Shown one piece after another: positions 29,511 through 38,830 of a stretch of DNA of 64,000 bases (within the stretch, counting starts at the first letter, position 1; each line of letters starts with the position of its first letter). Position numbers and translations under genes: made by a program. This DNA comes from Enterobacter sp. CC120223-11 (GTDB lineage: Bacteria; Pseudomonadota; Gammaproteobacteria; Enterobacterales; Enterobacteriaceae). Location of the stretch: contig NZ_OBEF01000003.1 in the NCBI RefSeq assembly GCF_900215375.1, positions 186,001-250,000 on the forward strand, given 5' to 3'. Below the pieces are notes generated by a model. That model made no database searches, was not told the DNA's origin, and saw only the letters and a list, made by a program, of their open reading frames with translations.

Positions 29511-30470
29511 ATGCGTGTTCTGCTGGCGCCGATGGAAGGCGTGCTCGATTCACTGGTTCGCGGCCTGCTCACCGAGGTGAATGATTACGATCTCTGCATC
29601 ACCGAATTTCTGCGGGTGGTGGATCAGCTGCTGCCGGTGAAATCCTTCCATCGCCTGTGTCCGGAGCTGCTAAATGAGAGCCGGACTGCATCGGGTACGC
29701 TGGTGCGCGTCCAGCTGCTGGGCCAGCATCCGCAGTGGCTGGCGGAAAATGCTGCCCGCGCGGTAGAGCTTGGCTCCTGGGGGGTTGACCTCAACTGCGG
29801 CTGCCCGTCGAAAGTGGTGAACGGCAGCGGTGGCGGGGCGACGCTGTTAAAGGATCCGGATTTGATCTATCGCGGCGCGAAAGCCATGCGCGAGGCGGTG
29901 CCTGCGCATTTGCCGGTAACGGTGAAAGTGCGACTCGGCTGGGACAGCAGCGACCGTCAGTTTGAAATCGCCGACGCCGTGCAGCAGGCCGGAGCCACCG
30001 AGCTGGTGGTGCACGGGCGCACGAAAGATGACGGCTACAAGGCCGACAGAATTGACTGGCAGGCCATCGGCGACATTCGCCAGCGGCTGTCGATCCCGGT
30101 CATCGCCAATGGCGAAATCTGGGACTGGCAAAGCGCCCAGGCCTGCATGGCCGCCACGGGCTGCGATTCAGTGATGATTGGCCGGGGAGCGCTAAACATT
30201 CCTAACCTCAGCCGCGTGGTGAAATACAACGAGCCACGTATGCCGTGGGATGAGGTTACCGAACTGCTGCGCAAATACAGTCGCCTGGAAAAGCAGGGCG
30301 ACACAGGCCTGTACCACGTGGCGCGCATCAAACAGTGGTTGGGCTACCTGCGCAAAGAGTACGACGAAGCCACAACCTTGTTCACGACTATCCGCACCTT
30401 GCAGGATTCCGCTTCCATCGCGCAAGCTATTGAGCACTATGCTCAGCGTCACCCCAGCGAGAAGCGTTAG
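29511..30470 (+). CDS. dusC: tRNA-dihydrouridine(16) synthase DusC
   Basis: FMN enzyme that reduces U16 of tRNAs to dihydrouridine. It has 319 residues (E. coli 315). The N-terminal TIM barrel begins [20 protein letters not shown], with catalytic C98 in LNCGCPSK, then the FMN-binding segments VKVRLGW and VVHGRTK, and a helical tRNA-binding C-terminus. Its last 4 nt overlap the stop end of the convergent methyltransferase gene. Confidence 0.96.
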   Translation: MRVLLAPMEGVLDSLVRGLLTEVNDYDLCITEFLRVVDQLLPVKSFHRLCPELLNESRTASGTLVRVQLLGQHPQWLAENAARAVELGSWGVDLNCGCPSKVVNGSGGGATLLKDPDLIYRGAKAMREAVPAHLPVTVKVRLGWDSSDRQFEIADAVQQAGATELVVHGRTKDDGYKADRIDWQAIGDIRQRLSIPVIANGEIWDWQSAQACMAATGCDSVMIGRGALNIPNLSRVVKYNEPRMPWDEVTELLRKYSRLEKQGDTGLYHVARIKQWLGYLRKEYDEATTLFTTIRTLQDSASIAQAIEHYAQRHPSEKR

Positions 30471-31201
30471 CCTGGTTTACGCGCGCTTAAAAGAAAGAGC
30501 ATTGGACGCTCTTTCTCTTCGCTGAGCACCGGGTTGGCAGCGATTTGCGCCGCATCCGGCCCCCATTCGTCGAGATGCTCAATCACAAAGCCCGCGGCAA
30601 TCAGCGCGTTTATCCAGGTCGCGAGCTTGCGATGCTGTTTTTTCACGCCTTCGGCAAACCAGTTGCTGAGGCGCTCGCCCTCCTGCTGATAACCGGACAC
30701 CGGCCAGCTTTTCTGCCCGTCCTGCTCGATAAACCAGCCTTGCTTAGCAACGGCGGTGAAAATAGGGTGCTCCGCCGAGAATACCAGTTTGCCGCCAGGC
30801 TTTAAGGCCTGGAACAGAGTGGTGAACAGGCCGTCGATGTTTTGCAGGTAGTGCAGCGCCAGCGAGCTGTAGGCGAGATCGAGGCTTGCAGGTTCAAGCG
30901 CAAGTGTTTCAAGGTCGGCTAGTTGATAGTTGATTTCTGTCCCCGGGGTCATCTCCCGTGCACGCGCCAGCATCTTTTCTGAAACGTCGAGCCCCAGCAC
31001 GTGAGCCGCGCCCTGCTGCTGTGCCCAGCGGCAAAACCAGCCGTAGCCGCAGCCTAAATCAATAATCTGTTTACCCTGAATTTCAGGCAGCATTTGTTGA
31101 AGCGCGGGCCATTCTGGCGCGCCGTCCAGCCCTTTCACTGACCTGTCGAGGGTGGCGTAACCGGCAAAAAATTGCGGGTCGTCATAAATATTCTGCGTCA
31201 T
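30467..31201 (-). CDS. Class I SAM-dependent methyltransferase
   Basis: Cytosolic protein of 244 residues with the Rossmann methyltransferase motif [16 protein letters not shown], then [11 protein letters not shown] (motif post-I), [13 protein letters not shown] and [11 protein letters not shown], the arrangement of small-molecule methyltransferases (Methyltransf_11/25). The substrate cannot be told from sequence. I do not recall it in this position in E. coli K-12. It converges with dusC with a 4-nt stop-to-stop overlap. AGGAG lies just before the ATG. Confidence 0.85.
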   Translation of the reverse strand: MTQNIYDDPQFFAGYATLDRSVKGLDGAPEWPALQQMLPEIQGKQIIDLGCGYGWFCRWAQQQGAAHVLGLDVSEKMLARAREMTPGTEINYQLADLETLALEPASLDLAYSSLALHYLQNIDGLFTTLFQALKPGGKLVFSAEHPIFTAVAKQGWFIEQDGQKSWPVSGYQQEGERLSNWFAEGVKKQHRKLATWINALIAAGFVIEHLDEWGPDAAQIAANPVLSEEKERPMLFLLSARKPG

Positions 31202-31429
31202 AACTCCTCCTGATTTGTGCCTTCACTGGCCTGCTGATTATACGAGTGATAAGACGGAAAATATTTTTATTATGAATGGAAACGCGCATTTAATTATTTG
31301 TGTAAATATTATGAAGAAGCATAACGGGACAGGTCTGACACTTGCCTTCTGGCCTGTGCCACGCTTTCCTAAACGTATCCTGCATTTTCGTCATAAAATG
31401 CGCGTCCTTTCCGAAAACAGACTTGCGAT
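31202..31429. other. Methyltransferase-mdtQ divergent intergenic region
   Basis: 228 bp, A/T-rich in its left half. A short stem (GCATTTT 31382-31388 with AAAATGC 31395-31401) lies 28 bp before the mdtQ start. I see no convincing promoter boxes, operator or small gene. Confidence 0.5.
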
Positions 31430-32869
31430 ATGAAACGTACTGCTATTGTTGCTGCAATGCTCAGTTTGCCGCTGGCTGCTGTACTGGCTGGCTGTGCGCC
31501 GTCACATGACACGGGCGCGCCTTTAAAACAGCAATTACCTGCTTCACAGGTGGATAATTCCCTCCCGACTGCGCTGCAAAACGGCTGGCCGCAGAGCCAG
31601 TGGTGGCTGGATTATCACGACCCGCAGCTGAATCAGTTGATGGCCAGCGCGCTGAGCAATGCGCCCGATATGCAGGTTGCGCAGCAGCGCATCAAACTGG
31701 CCGAAGCCCAGGCGCGCATGGCGCAGTCCGAGCTTGGCCCGGAAGTTGATTTTGGTGCGAACGTTGAACGGCAGAAAATGTCCGCTGAAGGCCTGATGGG
31801 GCCATTTGCCACCGACGAGGGCGACAACACGGGTCCGTGGTACACCAACGGTACCTTCGGGCTGACGGCGGGCTGGGACCTCGATCTTTGGGGCAAAAAC
31901 CGTGCGCTGGTACAGGCCCGTATCGGTACCGTAAAAGCACGTGCGGCGGAGCTGGCACAGACGCAGCAGGTGCTGGCGAGCAGCGTGGCGCGTCTCTACT
32001 GGCAGTGGCAGACCGAAGCGAGCATCAAGCAGGTGCTTGAACAGGTGAAAGCCGAACAGAACAGCATCATCTCCGTCGACAAAGCGCTGTATACGCGCGG
32101 GATCACCTCTTCCGTGGAAGGGGCAGAAAACGACATTAACGTTTCCAAAACCGATCAGCAGTTGACCGAAGTGGCGGGCAACATGAAGGAGATCGAGGCC
32201 CGTCTGATGGCGCTGACCAACCGCCAGAGCAGCAAACTGTCGCTGCACCCGGTGGCGTTACCGGCGGTGAAAACGCAGATGCCTGCTTCACTCGGCTACG
32301 ACTTGCTGGCGCGCCGTCCTGATTTGCAGGAAGCAAACTGGTACATACAGTCCTCGATGAGTGAAGTTGAAGCCGCTAAAGCCGCATTCTACCCGGACAT
32401 CAACCTGATGGCCTTCCTGCAACAGGATGCCCTGCACCTGAGCGACTTGTTCCGTCATTCTGCCAACCAGATGGGGATCACGGCGGGCCTGACGCTGCCG
32501 ATTTTCGACAGCGGTCGTCTGAACGCGAATCTCGACATTGCTGATGCGCAGCGCGATCTTTCCGTGGCGAATTACAACAAAGCGGTGGTGGATGCGGTCA
32601 ATCAGGTGGCGAAAACCGCAAGCCAGGTGGAAACACTGATGGAGAAAAATCAGCAACAGCAGCAGGTTATCAAAGACTCCGAGCGTGTCGTTCAGCAGGC
32701 TCAGGCACGTCTGGCGGCGGGGATCCTGTCCGGTTCGCAGGTAAGCCTGGCAAAACTGCCTGCGTTGCAGGAGCAGATTGGCTCGCTGCGCCTTCAGGGC
32801 CAGTATGTGGATGCCAGCATTCAGCTGACCTCCGCACTCGGTGGCGGCTACCACTCCAGCGGAAAATAA
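31430..32869 (+). CDS. mdtQ: MdtQ, NodT/TolC-family outer-membrane efflux lipoprotein
   Basis: Outer-membrane channel subunit of RND-type efflux, with 479 residues. A lipoprotein signal peptide ends at the lipobox LAGC, giving lipidated C22. Two OEP repeats follow (about 60-260 and 280-470) with heptad-rich helices, and the linker ARRPDLQEANW is typical of NodT proteins. The E. coli K-12 counterpart (mdtQ/yohG) is usually annotated as a pseudogene; here the frame is intact. No adjacent membrane fusion or RND pump gene is present, so it probably works with partners encoded elsewhere. Confidence 0.9.
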   Translation: MKRTAIVAAMLSLPLAAVLAGCAPSHDTGAPLKQQLPASQVDNSLPTALQNGWPQSQWWLDYHDPQLNQLMASALSNAPDMQVAQQRIKLAEAQARMAQSELGPEVDFGANVERQKMSAEGLMGPFATDEGDNTGPWYTNGTFGLTAGWDLDLWGKNRALVQARIGTVKARAAELAQTQQVLASSVARLYWQWQTEASIKQVLEQVKAEQNSIISVDKALYTRGITSSVEGAENDINVSKTDQQLTEVAGNMKEIEARLMALTNRQSSKLSLHPVALPAVKTQMPASLGYDLLARRPDLQEANWYIQSSMSEVEAAKAAFYPDINLMAFLQQDALHLSDLFRHSANQMGITAGLTLPIFDSGRLNANLDIADAQRDLSVANYNKAVVDAVNQVAKTASQVETLMEKNQQQQQVIKDSERVVQQAQARLAAGILSGSQVSLAKLPALQEQIGSLRLQGQYVDASIQLTSALGGGYHSSGK

Positions 32870-32897
32870 TCCTCTCCACGCAGCCTTTCCTATACTT

Positions 32898-32929
32898 ACC
32901 TCCTGAGTTAACGCCAGGAGGTTTTTTTT
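32898..32929 (+). terminator. Terminator-like hairpin whose 3' arm is the yohF ribosome binding site
   Basis: ACCTCCTG (32898-32905) pairs with CAGGAGGT (32915-32922), 8 bp around a 9-base loop, and eight T follow. This is a good intrinsic terminator for mdtQ. AGGAGG in the 3' arm is also the only Shine-Dalgarno for the ATG at 32930, with the T run as spacer. Confidence 0.8.
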
Positions 32930-33703
32930 ATGACCACAAAAGTGGCGGTCGTGACCGCTTCGGATTCCGGCATTGGCAAGCAGTGTGCCATCCAGCTTGC
33001 GCGGAAAGGGTTTTCGCTGGGTGTAACCTGGCACTCGGACGAAGAGGGCGCGCGCCAGACCGTACGGGAACTCACCTCTCTGGGCTGCCAGGCGCAGGCC
33101 ATTCAGCTCGATTTAAGCCATCTACCCGAAGGCACTGAGGCGCTGGAGGTGCTGATTCAGCACCTGGGACGCATTGATGTGCTGGTTAACAACGCCGGAC
33201 GCATGACCAAAGCATCGGTGTTGGATGTGACGCTCGACGACTGGCGGAAGACGTTTTGCGTCGATGTGGAAGGCGCGCTGCTTTGCTCGCAAATTGCGGC
33301 ACGGCATATGATTGCGCAGGGCGAGGGCGGGCGCATCATCAACATCACCTCGGTGCATGAGCACACGCCGCTGCCGCAGGCCAGCGCTTACACCGCCGCC
33401 AAACATGCGCTGGGTGGGCTGACCAAATCGCTGGCGCTCGAACTTGTGCCGCACAACATTCTGGTGAATTCGGTCGCGCCGGGTGCGATTGCGACGGCAA
33501 TGAATAATTTGCAGGATGATGACGTGCAGCCCGGCTCTATGCCCAATATTCCCATAGCAAGGCCGGGGAAAACCGAAGAGATTGCCGGGATGGTGGCGTG
33601 GCTCTGTTCCGATGACGCCTCTTACGTCACCGGGCAGTCGATGATAATCGATGGCGGCTTTATGCTGGTCAATCCGCAATTTTTGAATGAGAAACAGGCA
33701 TAA
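32930..33703 (+). CDS. yohF: YohF, short-chain dehydrogenase/reductase
   Basis: NAD(P)-dependent oxidoreductase of 257 residues (E. coli YohF 253). The Rossmann nucleotide loop is TASDSGIGKQ (9-18), NNAG is at 87-90, and the catalytic S141, Y154 and K158 lie in ITSVHEHTPLP and SAYTAAKHA. The substrate is unknown. It follows mdtQ by 60 bp and its ribosome binding site lies in the terminator hairpin at 32898-32929. It converges with yohD. Confidence 0.92.
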   Translation: MTTKVAVVTASDSGIGKQCAIQLARKGFSLGVTWHSDEEGARQTVRELTSLGCQAQAIQLDLSHLPEGTEALEVLIQHLGRIDVLVNNAGRMTKASVLDVTLDDWRKTFCVDVEGALLCSQIAARHMIAQGEGGRIINITSVHEHTPLPQASAYTAAKHALGGLTKSLALELVPHNILVNSVAPGAIATAMNNLQDDDVQPGSMPNIPIARPGKTEEIAGMVAWLCSDDASYVTGQSMIIDGGFMLVNPQFLNEKQA

Positions 33704-33715
33704 AGCAGGGCGCAG

Positions 33716-34282
33716 CTACTGCGCCTTTCTGTCCTTACGCCAGAACCACACCCGTACGCCAATCACTGCAGCCACCACGATAATCAGCCATGCCCAGTGC
33801 TTGAGGTGCTGATCGAGCTGATGCAGCCACGGGCCAATCACTTCGCCGCCGAGATAGCCAAGCGTCGTAAAGATGATGGCCCAGACCAGCGCGCCGAGAA
33901 TGTTCAACGGCAGAAAGATTTTCGGCGGCAGTCGGCTCGCGCCAATCAGCACCGGGCCAATGACCCGGAAGCCGTACATAAAACGCGTGCCGATAACGAA
34001 CAGATAAGGGTGGTTCTGAATCAGCCGCTGTGCCTTATCGATTTTTTTCTGATGGCGTGAAAAGCGCTTCAGCAGACGACCACCAAAATGGCGGCCAAGC
34101 AGATAGAGCATCTGATCGCCAATCATGCCGCCGAGCGCCACGGACGCCACCACCAGCCAGAAGCGCAGGAGCCCCTGGTGGGCCGCCACGCCGCCAAGCA
34201 GCGTCACCGTTTCGCCTTCCGCCATCGCGCCCACAATCAGTGCGGCGTAGCCATAGTGACTAATCAGACTATTGATATCCAT
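33716..34282 (-). CDS. yohD: YohD, DedA-family membrane protein
   Basis: Inner-membrane protein of 188 residues (E. coli 192) with about five hydrophobic segments and the DedA features EGETVTLLGG, GMIGDQMLYLLGRHFG and GTRFMYGFRVIGPVLIG. DedA proteins support membrane lipid carrier recycling and proton-motive-force-dependent functions; the specific role of YohD is unknown. ATG 34282 (MDINSLISHYGY) fits the family start; the longer reading adds 21 unrelated residues. It is divergent from yohC. Confidence 0.92.
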   Translation of the reverse strand: MDINSLISHYGYAALIVGAMAEGETVTLLGGVAAHQGLLRFWLVVASVALGGMIGDQMLYLLGRHFGGRLLKRFSRHQKKIDKAQRLIQNHPYLFVIGTRFMYGFRVIGPVLIGASRLPPKIFLPLNILGALVWAIIFTTLGYLGGEVIGPWLHQLDQHLKHWAWLIIVVAAVIGVRVWFWRKDRKAQ

Positions 34283-34390
34283 ACAGGTTTTACCGTCTCC
34301 CTGAAAGTGCAATCCCTTAAGCATACACCTCTGAACCGCAATCACCAGGCCACGGACTCAGAGGCAACGCTATTTTCAGGGTGGTCAAAA

Positions 34391-34396
34391 TATAAT
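34391..34396 (+). promoter_or_regulatory. Candidate -10 box for yohC
   Basis: A perfect TATAAT, 57 bp before the yohC ATG, in the yohD-yohC divergent region. The -35 is unclear. A second possible -10, TATACT, lies at 34410-34415. Confidence 0.4.
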
Positions 34397-34452
34397 CGCC
34401 AGACTGCATTATACTTAAACGGTGCTGTACGAAGCCGTGAAGAGGGGGCTTT

Positions 34453-35040
34453 ATGAATCATGTCTGGGGATTGTTCTCCCATCCCGATCGTGAAATGCAT
34501 GTTATCCAGAGCGAAAACGAATCCGTTTCGCATCACTATACCCATCATGTTCTGGCGATGGCCGCCGTGCCGGTGGTCTGCGCCTTTATCGGCACCACTC
34601 AGCTTGGCTGGAATTTTGGCGACGGCACGACCGTCAAACTCTCGCTGTTTACCGGGTTTGCGTTGGCGGTGCTGTTCTATGCGCTGATGCTGGCCGGGGT
34701 CGCCGTGATGGGGCGCGTTATCTGGTGGATGGCGCGAAACTATCCGCAGAGACCATCGCTTAAGCGCTGCATGGTATTCGCGGGCTATGTCGCAACGCCT
34801 ATATTCTTGAGCGGGATCGTGGCGCTGTATCCTCTGGTCTGGCTGTGCGTGCTGGTGGGCGCGGTGGCGCTTTGCTACACCGGCTACCTGCTCTATATCG
34901 GCATTCCGACCTTCCTTGGCATTAACCGGGAAGAGGGGATGAGCTTCGCCAGTTCGACGCTCGCCATCGGGGTGCTGGTGCTTGAAGTGTTGCTGGCGTT
35001 AACGGTGGTGCTGTGGGGATATGGCTATCGCCTGTTCTGA
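34453..35040 (+). CDS. yohC: YohC, Yip1-family inner-membrane protein
   Basis: Membrane protein of 195 residues, the E. coli length, with five hydrophobic segments. It begins MNHVWGLFSHPDREMHVIQ, a feature of this YIP1-domain family. The function is unknown. It lies between divergent yohD and pbpG, as in E. coli, and a GC-rich hairpin follows its stop. Confidence 0.9.
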   Translation: MNHVWGLFSHPDREMHVIQSENESVSHHYTHHVLAMAAVPVVCAFIGTTQLGWNFGDGTTVKLSLFTGFALAVLFYALMLAGVAVMGRVIWWMARNYPQRPSLKRCMVFAGYVATPIFLSGIVALYPLVWLCVLVGAVALCYTGYLLYIGIPTFLGINREEGMSFASSTLAIGVLVLEVLLALTVVLWGYGYRLF

Positions 35041-35053
35041 CTTTGAACCATAG

Positions 35054-35077
35054 CTGGCGCTGATGATTCGGCGCCAG
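35054..35077. other. Hairpin downstream of yohC
   Basis: CTGGCGC and GCGCCAG form a 7-bp stem around a 10-base loop, 13 bp past the yohC stop. The T content after it is low, so it is at best a weak terminator. Confidence 0.5.
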
Positions 35078-35216
35078 TTATGCAGCATTTATTCACGATT
35101 ATGGAGTGGCACGGGAAAGCTCTGACGCGGTATGATGCCGGGATTCGCGTTTGTCGATGGGCAAATCTATTCCCATGACATCATAACTTGCATAAATAAT
35201 TACCAGACTCTCCACG

Positions 35217-36161
35217 ATGCCTAAATTCCGAGTTTCTCTGCTCAGCCTTGCGCTGATGCTTGCAGTGCCTTTTGCCCCGCAGGTGAGCGCCAAAACCGCC
35301 CCCGCCGTCGCTGCTTCTCAGCCTGAAATTGCTTCTGGCAGCGCCATGATTGTCGATCTGAACACCAACAAAGTGATCTACGCCAGCGAACCGGATCTGG
35401 TGCGCCCGATTGCGTCGATCACCAAGCTGATGACCGCCATGGTCGTGCTGGACGCCCATCTGCCGCTCGATGAAATGCTGAGCGTGGACATCAGCCAGAC
35501 GCCGGAGATGAAAGGCATCTACTCCCGCGTGCGCCTGAACAGCCACATCAGCCGTAAAAATATGCTGCTGCTGGCGCTGATGTCCTCGGAGAATCGCGCG
35601 GCAGCGAGCCTCGCGCACCACTATCCGGGCGGGTATGACGCGTTTATTCGCGCGATGAATGCGAAGGCCAAATCACTGGGTATGACGCACACCCGCTACG
35701 TGGAACCAACGGGCCTGTCGATTCATAACGTATCAACCGCGCGTGACCTGACAAAGCTGCTTATTGCCACTAAACAGTACCCTCTGATCGGCCAGCTGAG
35801 CACCACCAAAGAAGACATGGCAACCTTCAGCAGCCCGAACTACACGCTGCCGTTCCGCAACACCAACCATCTGGTGTACCGCGACAACTGGAATATTCAG
35901 CTGACCAAAACCGGGTTTACTAACGCCGCAGGCCACTGTCTGGTAATGCGTACGGTGATGAACAACCGCCCGGTGGCGATGGTGGTGATGGATGCTTTCG
36001 GCAAATACACCCACTTTGCGGATGCCAGCCGCCTGCGTACCTGGGTTGAAACCGGCAAAGTGATGCCGGTGCCGCCCGCGGCGCTGAGCTACAAGAAGCA
36101 GAAAGAAGCGCAGGTGGCGAACGCCATCCTGAATGAGAAGGTTGCAACCCAGGAAGATTAA
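35217..36161 (+). CDS. pbpG: PBP7, D-alanyl-D-alanine endopeptidase
   Basis: Periplasmic low-molecular-mass penicillin-binding protein that cleaves DD-crosslinks in peptidoglycan. It has 314 residues (E. coli 310). A signal peptide (about 1-25, ending QVSA) precedes a serine peptidase S11 domain with the three motifs S67-I-T-K70, S124-E-N126 and KTG in [13 protein letters not shown] strong inverted repeat follows the stop and separates it from the convergent GNAT gene. Confidence 0.96.
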   Translation: MPKFRVSLLSLALMLAVPFAPQVSAKTAPAVAASQPEIASGSAMIVDLNTNKVIYASEPDLVRPIASITKLMTAMVVLDAHLPLDEMLSVDISQTPEMKGIYSRVRLNSHISRKNMLLLALMSSENRAAASLAHHYPGGYDAFIRAMNAKAKSLGMTHTRYVEPTGLSIHNVSTARDLTKLLIATKQYPLIGQLSTTKEDMATFSSPNYTLPFRNTNHLVYRDNWNIQLTKTGFTNAAGHCLVMRTVMNNRPVAMVVMDAFGKYTHFADASRLRTWVETGKVMPVPPAALSYKKQKEAQVANAILNEKVATQED

Positions 36162-36167
36162 GGTTGG

Positions 36168-36197
36168 TTGCCCGGCAAACTTAGTGTTGCCGGGCAA
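36168..36197. terminator. Bidirectional hairpin between pbpG and the GNAT gene
   Basis: TTGCCCGGCAA and TTGCCGGGCAA are perfect 11-bp arms around an 8-base loop, immediately after the pbpG stop and just before the 3' end of the convergent gene. T tracts are short on both sides, so termination may be partial. Confidence 0.65.
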
Positions 36198-36204
36198 TGT
36201 AAAA

Positions 36205-36759
36205 CTACTCCGGCAGCGTCCAGTCGCCATCGTTCAGCGGGCGCTGCACAATCAACGTATCCCGCCAGTCACCCAGCTTGTAACCGACGCTGCGCAGCTG
36301 TCCGGCGACTTCAAAACCGTGCTTTTTGTGCAAACGCAGAGAGCCTGAATTGTTATTTCCGTCGCCAATCACCGCCACCATCTGCCGCCACGGGCCTTTT
36401 TCGCACAGCTCAATCAACCGTGTCATCAGCGAGCTGCCGACGCCGCGTCCGGTCATGCTGGCATCGACGTAAATCGACTCTTCAATGGTGTAGCGATAGG
36501 CCGGACGGGGACGATAGAGGTTGGCGTAGGTGTAGCCGACGATAATGCCGCGGTACAGCGCAACGAGCCAGGGCAGGCCCTGCTTTTCGACGAGCTGCAT
36601 GCGTTCGCGCATTTCGTCCACGGTGGGCGGCACCTCCTCAAAGGAGGCGCGGCCGTTTAACACATGCCAGGCATAGAGGGCGGATATTGCTTCCGCATCG
36701 TCCGGATTTGCTTCACGGATTTCGACTTCTGCGCCATAAAACACATCAACCGCTGACAT
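36205..36759 (-). CDS. GNAT N-acetyltransferase of the phosphinothricin/MnaT group
   Basis: Cytosolic acetyltransferase of 184 residues with the acetyl-CoA loop GRGVGSSLM and the group's typical IREANPDDAEAISALYAWHV start and RASFEEVPP segment. Relatives acetylate phosphinothricin, methionine sulfoximine or methionine sulfone. The substrate here is an inference. AGGAG precedes the ATG by 8 bases. A perfect 18-bp palindrome lies 27 bp upstream and could be an operator. dld lies upstream on the same strand. Confidence 0.85.
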   Translation of the reverse strand: MSAVDVFYGAEVEIREANPDDAEAISALYAWHVLNGRASFEEVPPTVDEMRERMQLVEKQGLPWLVALYRGIIVGYTYANLYRPRPAYRYTIEESIYVDASMTGRGVGSSLMTRLIELCEKGPWRQMVAVIGDGNNNSGSLRLHKKHGFEVAGQLRSVGYKLGDWRDTLIVQRPLNDGDWTLPE

Positions 36760-36785
36760 GATGTTAACTCCTCACTCGGCCAGGC

Positions 36786-36803
36786 CAGAGAAACGTTTCT
36801 CTG
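36786..36803. promoter_or_regulatory. Perfect 18-bp palindrome between dld and the GNAT gene
   Basis: CAGAGAAACGTTTCTCTG is fully symmetrical with no loop. The core GAAACGTTTC is like the operators of LacI-family proteins such as Cra. The T-poor context argues against a terminator. Function is inferred. Confidence 0.45.
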
Positions 36804-36854
36804 ACCGTTTGTGCCTACTGTAATCGGAGTTAAACAGCATTACACTCCTCCCCC

Positions 36855-38618
36855 TTAATTCAGGTGGGCTTTTGCTTCGGTTACGCCATCAGCATCTTCG
36901 GGCTTCGTCGCTTCTCCCCAATATTTCTGCTTACTGGTTTTGCCAATGCCGGGGTTCATGCTGTTGGTCGGGTCATTTTCACGATAAAACTGTTTTAAAC
37001 TCTCAGCAGCCTCATAAAGATGGCCCACGTTGTGTTCGGCAGGATACTGGGCGCCACGCTCGCGCAGCAGGGCCAGCATCTGCTCCTTCAGCGCATGGAC
37101 ATCCACACCTTTCTTCACGATGTAATCCTGATGGAAGACGTGACACATAAAGTGGCCGTAATAGAGCTTGTGCGTCAGCTGGCTGGCAATCTCCGGCGGC
37201 AGTTCTTCAAACCATTCGCTGTCGTTGCGTCGCAGGGCGATATCCAGCGCCAGAATGTCTTCCACTTCGTCGGAATGCACCGCCTGATAGCGAATGGCCG
37301 CGCCAGCCGCCGCGAAACGATGGAGAAACGCTTTGCTGCCTTCTTCCGGCGTACAGGCGAAAAATGCACCTTCTGCATCCTTAAAGTACTCAGCGAGCCA
37401 TGTTTGCGCCTCGTCGATGCCGTCTCCGGCCATCTTCAGCATTAAATGATGCTCGTACTGGTTACGGTAACTTTTCATGCGCTCCGGCAGGTGCGCCGGG
37501 AAGGCGTGGCCGAGCTTCTGCATAAAGCGGTCGGTGAAGTGCGGTTTGAACAGAGGCACTTTCTCAAGCATCGCGTCGGTGCGGCCTTTCATGGTGAAGA
37601 AGAACGGCATTTTGTCGGTGCCGAGCTTGTCGATCATCAGGAAGGTATCTTTACCGTACTGCTCGGCGATGTCGTAGATGTCACGGTGCATGTACTCGCC
37701 AGCCACCGGCAGGTTGGTGAAGTTTGCCAGCATATGGCGACGAATTTCCGTCAGCACGCCCGGCTGATTGGTGCCGATGTAAAACACCTGCTGGCGCTTT
37801 TCGGCTTCAAAGGTGTCGAGACGGACGGCAAATACGGCGAGCTTCCCGGCGCAGCCGGAAGATTCAAACAAACGTTCCGGGTCGGCGTTATAGCGCGCCG
37901 GGGTGTCTGCATCCACGTCACGCACGCGGGTGACGTAATCGTGATCGTGGGCGTGGCGGCCATCATGTTTTACATCACTGTCTTTGACACGATCGTCATC
38001 AAGCTTGCTGAGGATCTGCTCCGGCGTTTCGCCAAGCGCGATGCCCAGATGGTTCACCAACTGAAGTTTGCCGTCCTCTGTTATGCGGGCAAACAGCGAC
38101 ATTTCCGTATAGGCCGGACCGCGCTGCACCAGCGAACCGCCGGAGTTGTTGCAGATCCCGCCGATCACCGACGCGCCAATGCACGACGAACCGATCACCG
38201 AGTGCGGCTCGCGTCCGAAGGGTTTAAGTGCCTTTTCCAGCGAATAGAGCGTGGTGCCCGGGAATGCCAGCACCTGCTGGCCGTTGTCGAGCAGATGCAG
38301 CTTGTCGAGGCGCAGGGTGCTGATAATCACAATCTGGCGGTCGTAATCGTTGCCGCTTGGCGTGGAGCCTTCGGTCAGCCCGGTGTTGGCCGCCTGCATC
38401 AGAATGATTTTGTCGGCCTGCACGCAGGCGCTCAGGACGCGCCACAGTTCCAGCAGCGTGCCAGGAAAGACGACGGCGAGGGCATCGCCATGACCGGAGC
38501 GGAAGCCTTTGCGATAGCGGGCGGTTTTCGCCGGGTCGGTCAGCAGGTGTGAATGGCCGACGAGGCGGGTCAGCTCAGCCAGAAAAGCGGGGTTATCGTT
38601 TGTTGTTGTGGAAGACAT
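36855..38618 (-). CDS. dld: Quinone-dependent D-lactate dehydrogenase Dld
   Basis: Peripheral inner-membrane flavoenzyme that oxidises D-lactate to pyruvate and feeds electrons to quinone. It has 587 residues (E. coli 571). An N-terminal PCMH-type FAD-binding domain (about 40-265) contains QAANTGLTEGSTPSG and GSSCIGASVIGGICNNSGG; a membrane-binding, positively charged middle and a cap domain follow. The C-terminus, ending in GKTSKQKYWG and a tail, is somewhat longer than in E. coli. It is divergent from bglX across 212 bp. Confidence 0.96.
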   Translation of the reverse strand: MSSTTTNDNPAFLAELTRLVGHSHLLTDPAKTARYRKGFRSGHGDALAVVFPGTLLELWRVLSACVQADKIILMQAANTGLTEGSTPSGNDYDRQIVIISTLRLDKLHLLDNGQQVLAFPGTTLYSLEKALKPFGREPHSVIGSSCIGASVIGGICNNSGGSLVQRGPAYTEMSLFARITEDGKLQLVNHLGIALGETPEQILSKLDDDRVKDSDVKHDGRHAHDHDYVTRVRDVDADTPARYNADPERLFESSGCAGKLAVFAVRLDTFEAEKRQQVFYIGTNQPGVLTEIRRHMLANFTNLPVAGEYMHRDIYDIAEQYGKDTFLMIDKLGTDKMPFFFTMKGRTDAMLEKVPLFKPHFTDRFMQKLGHAFPAHLPERMKSYRNQYEHHLMLKMAGDGIDEAQTWLAEYFKDAEGAFFACTPEEGSKAFLHRFAAAGAAIRYQAVHSDEVEDILALDIALRRNDSEWFEELPPEIASQLTHKLYYGHFMCHVFHQDYIVKKGVDVHALKEQMLALLRERGAQYPAEHNVGHLYEAAESLKQFYRENDPTNSMNPGIGKTSKQKYWGEATKPEDADGVTEAKAHLN

Positions 38619-38830
38619 CTTCTCACTCCTTGTGATACGGAAAGTGTGGTGAGGCGCTTTTTTTGTGACACAAGGATAGCGCTTTGTCGGCGATGAGTGT
38701 GCAGGAATTGGGTGAAAATTCGGAGTAACACCTCAGCTTTATACATGCAGGCTGTGCAGGCTTATGGCAAACTGCTGTTTTTGGCACGCTTTTGCCGAGA
38801 TACCCGGCCCGTTGAGAGAGTGAATATAAG

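Noticed and set aside
31293-31395. Possible 34-codon small protein on the minus strand upstream of mdtQ
   Set aside because: The spacing from the purine-rich stretch to the ATG is long, the product has no hydrophobic helix, and it resembles no known small protein.
31215-31433. 72-codon frame upstream of mdtQ
   Set aside because: It overlaps the mdtQ start, has no family match and lies in an A/T-rich leader.
37446-38552. Open frame of 368 codons antisense to dld
   Set aside because: Shadow of dld; the translation has no recognisable domain and is rich in His, Arg and Gln, as expected of an antisense frame.
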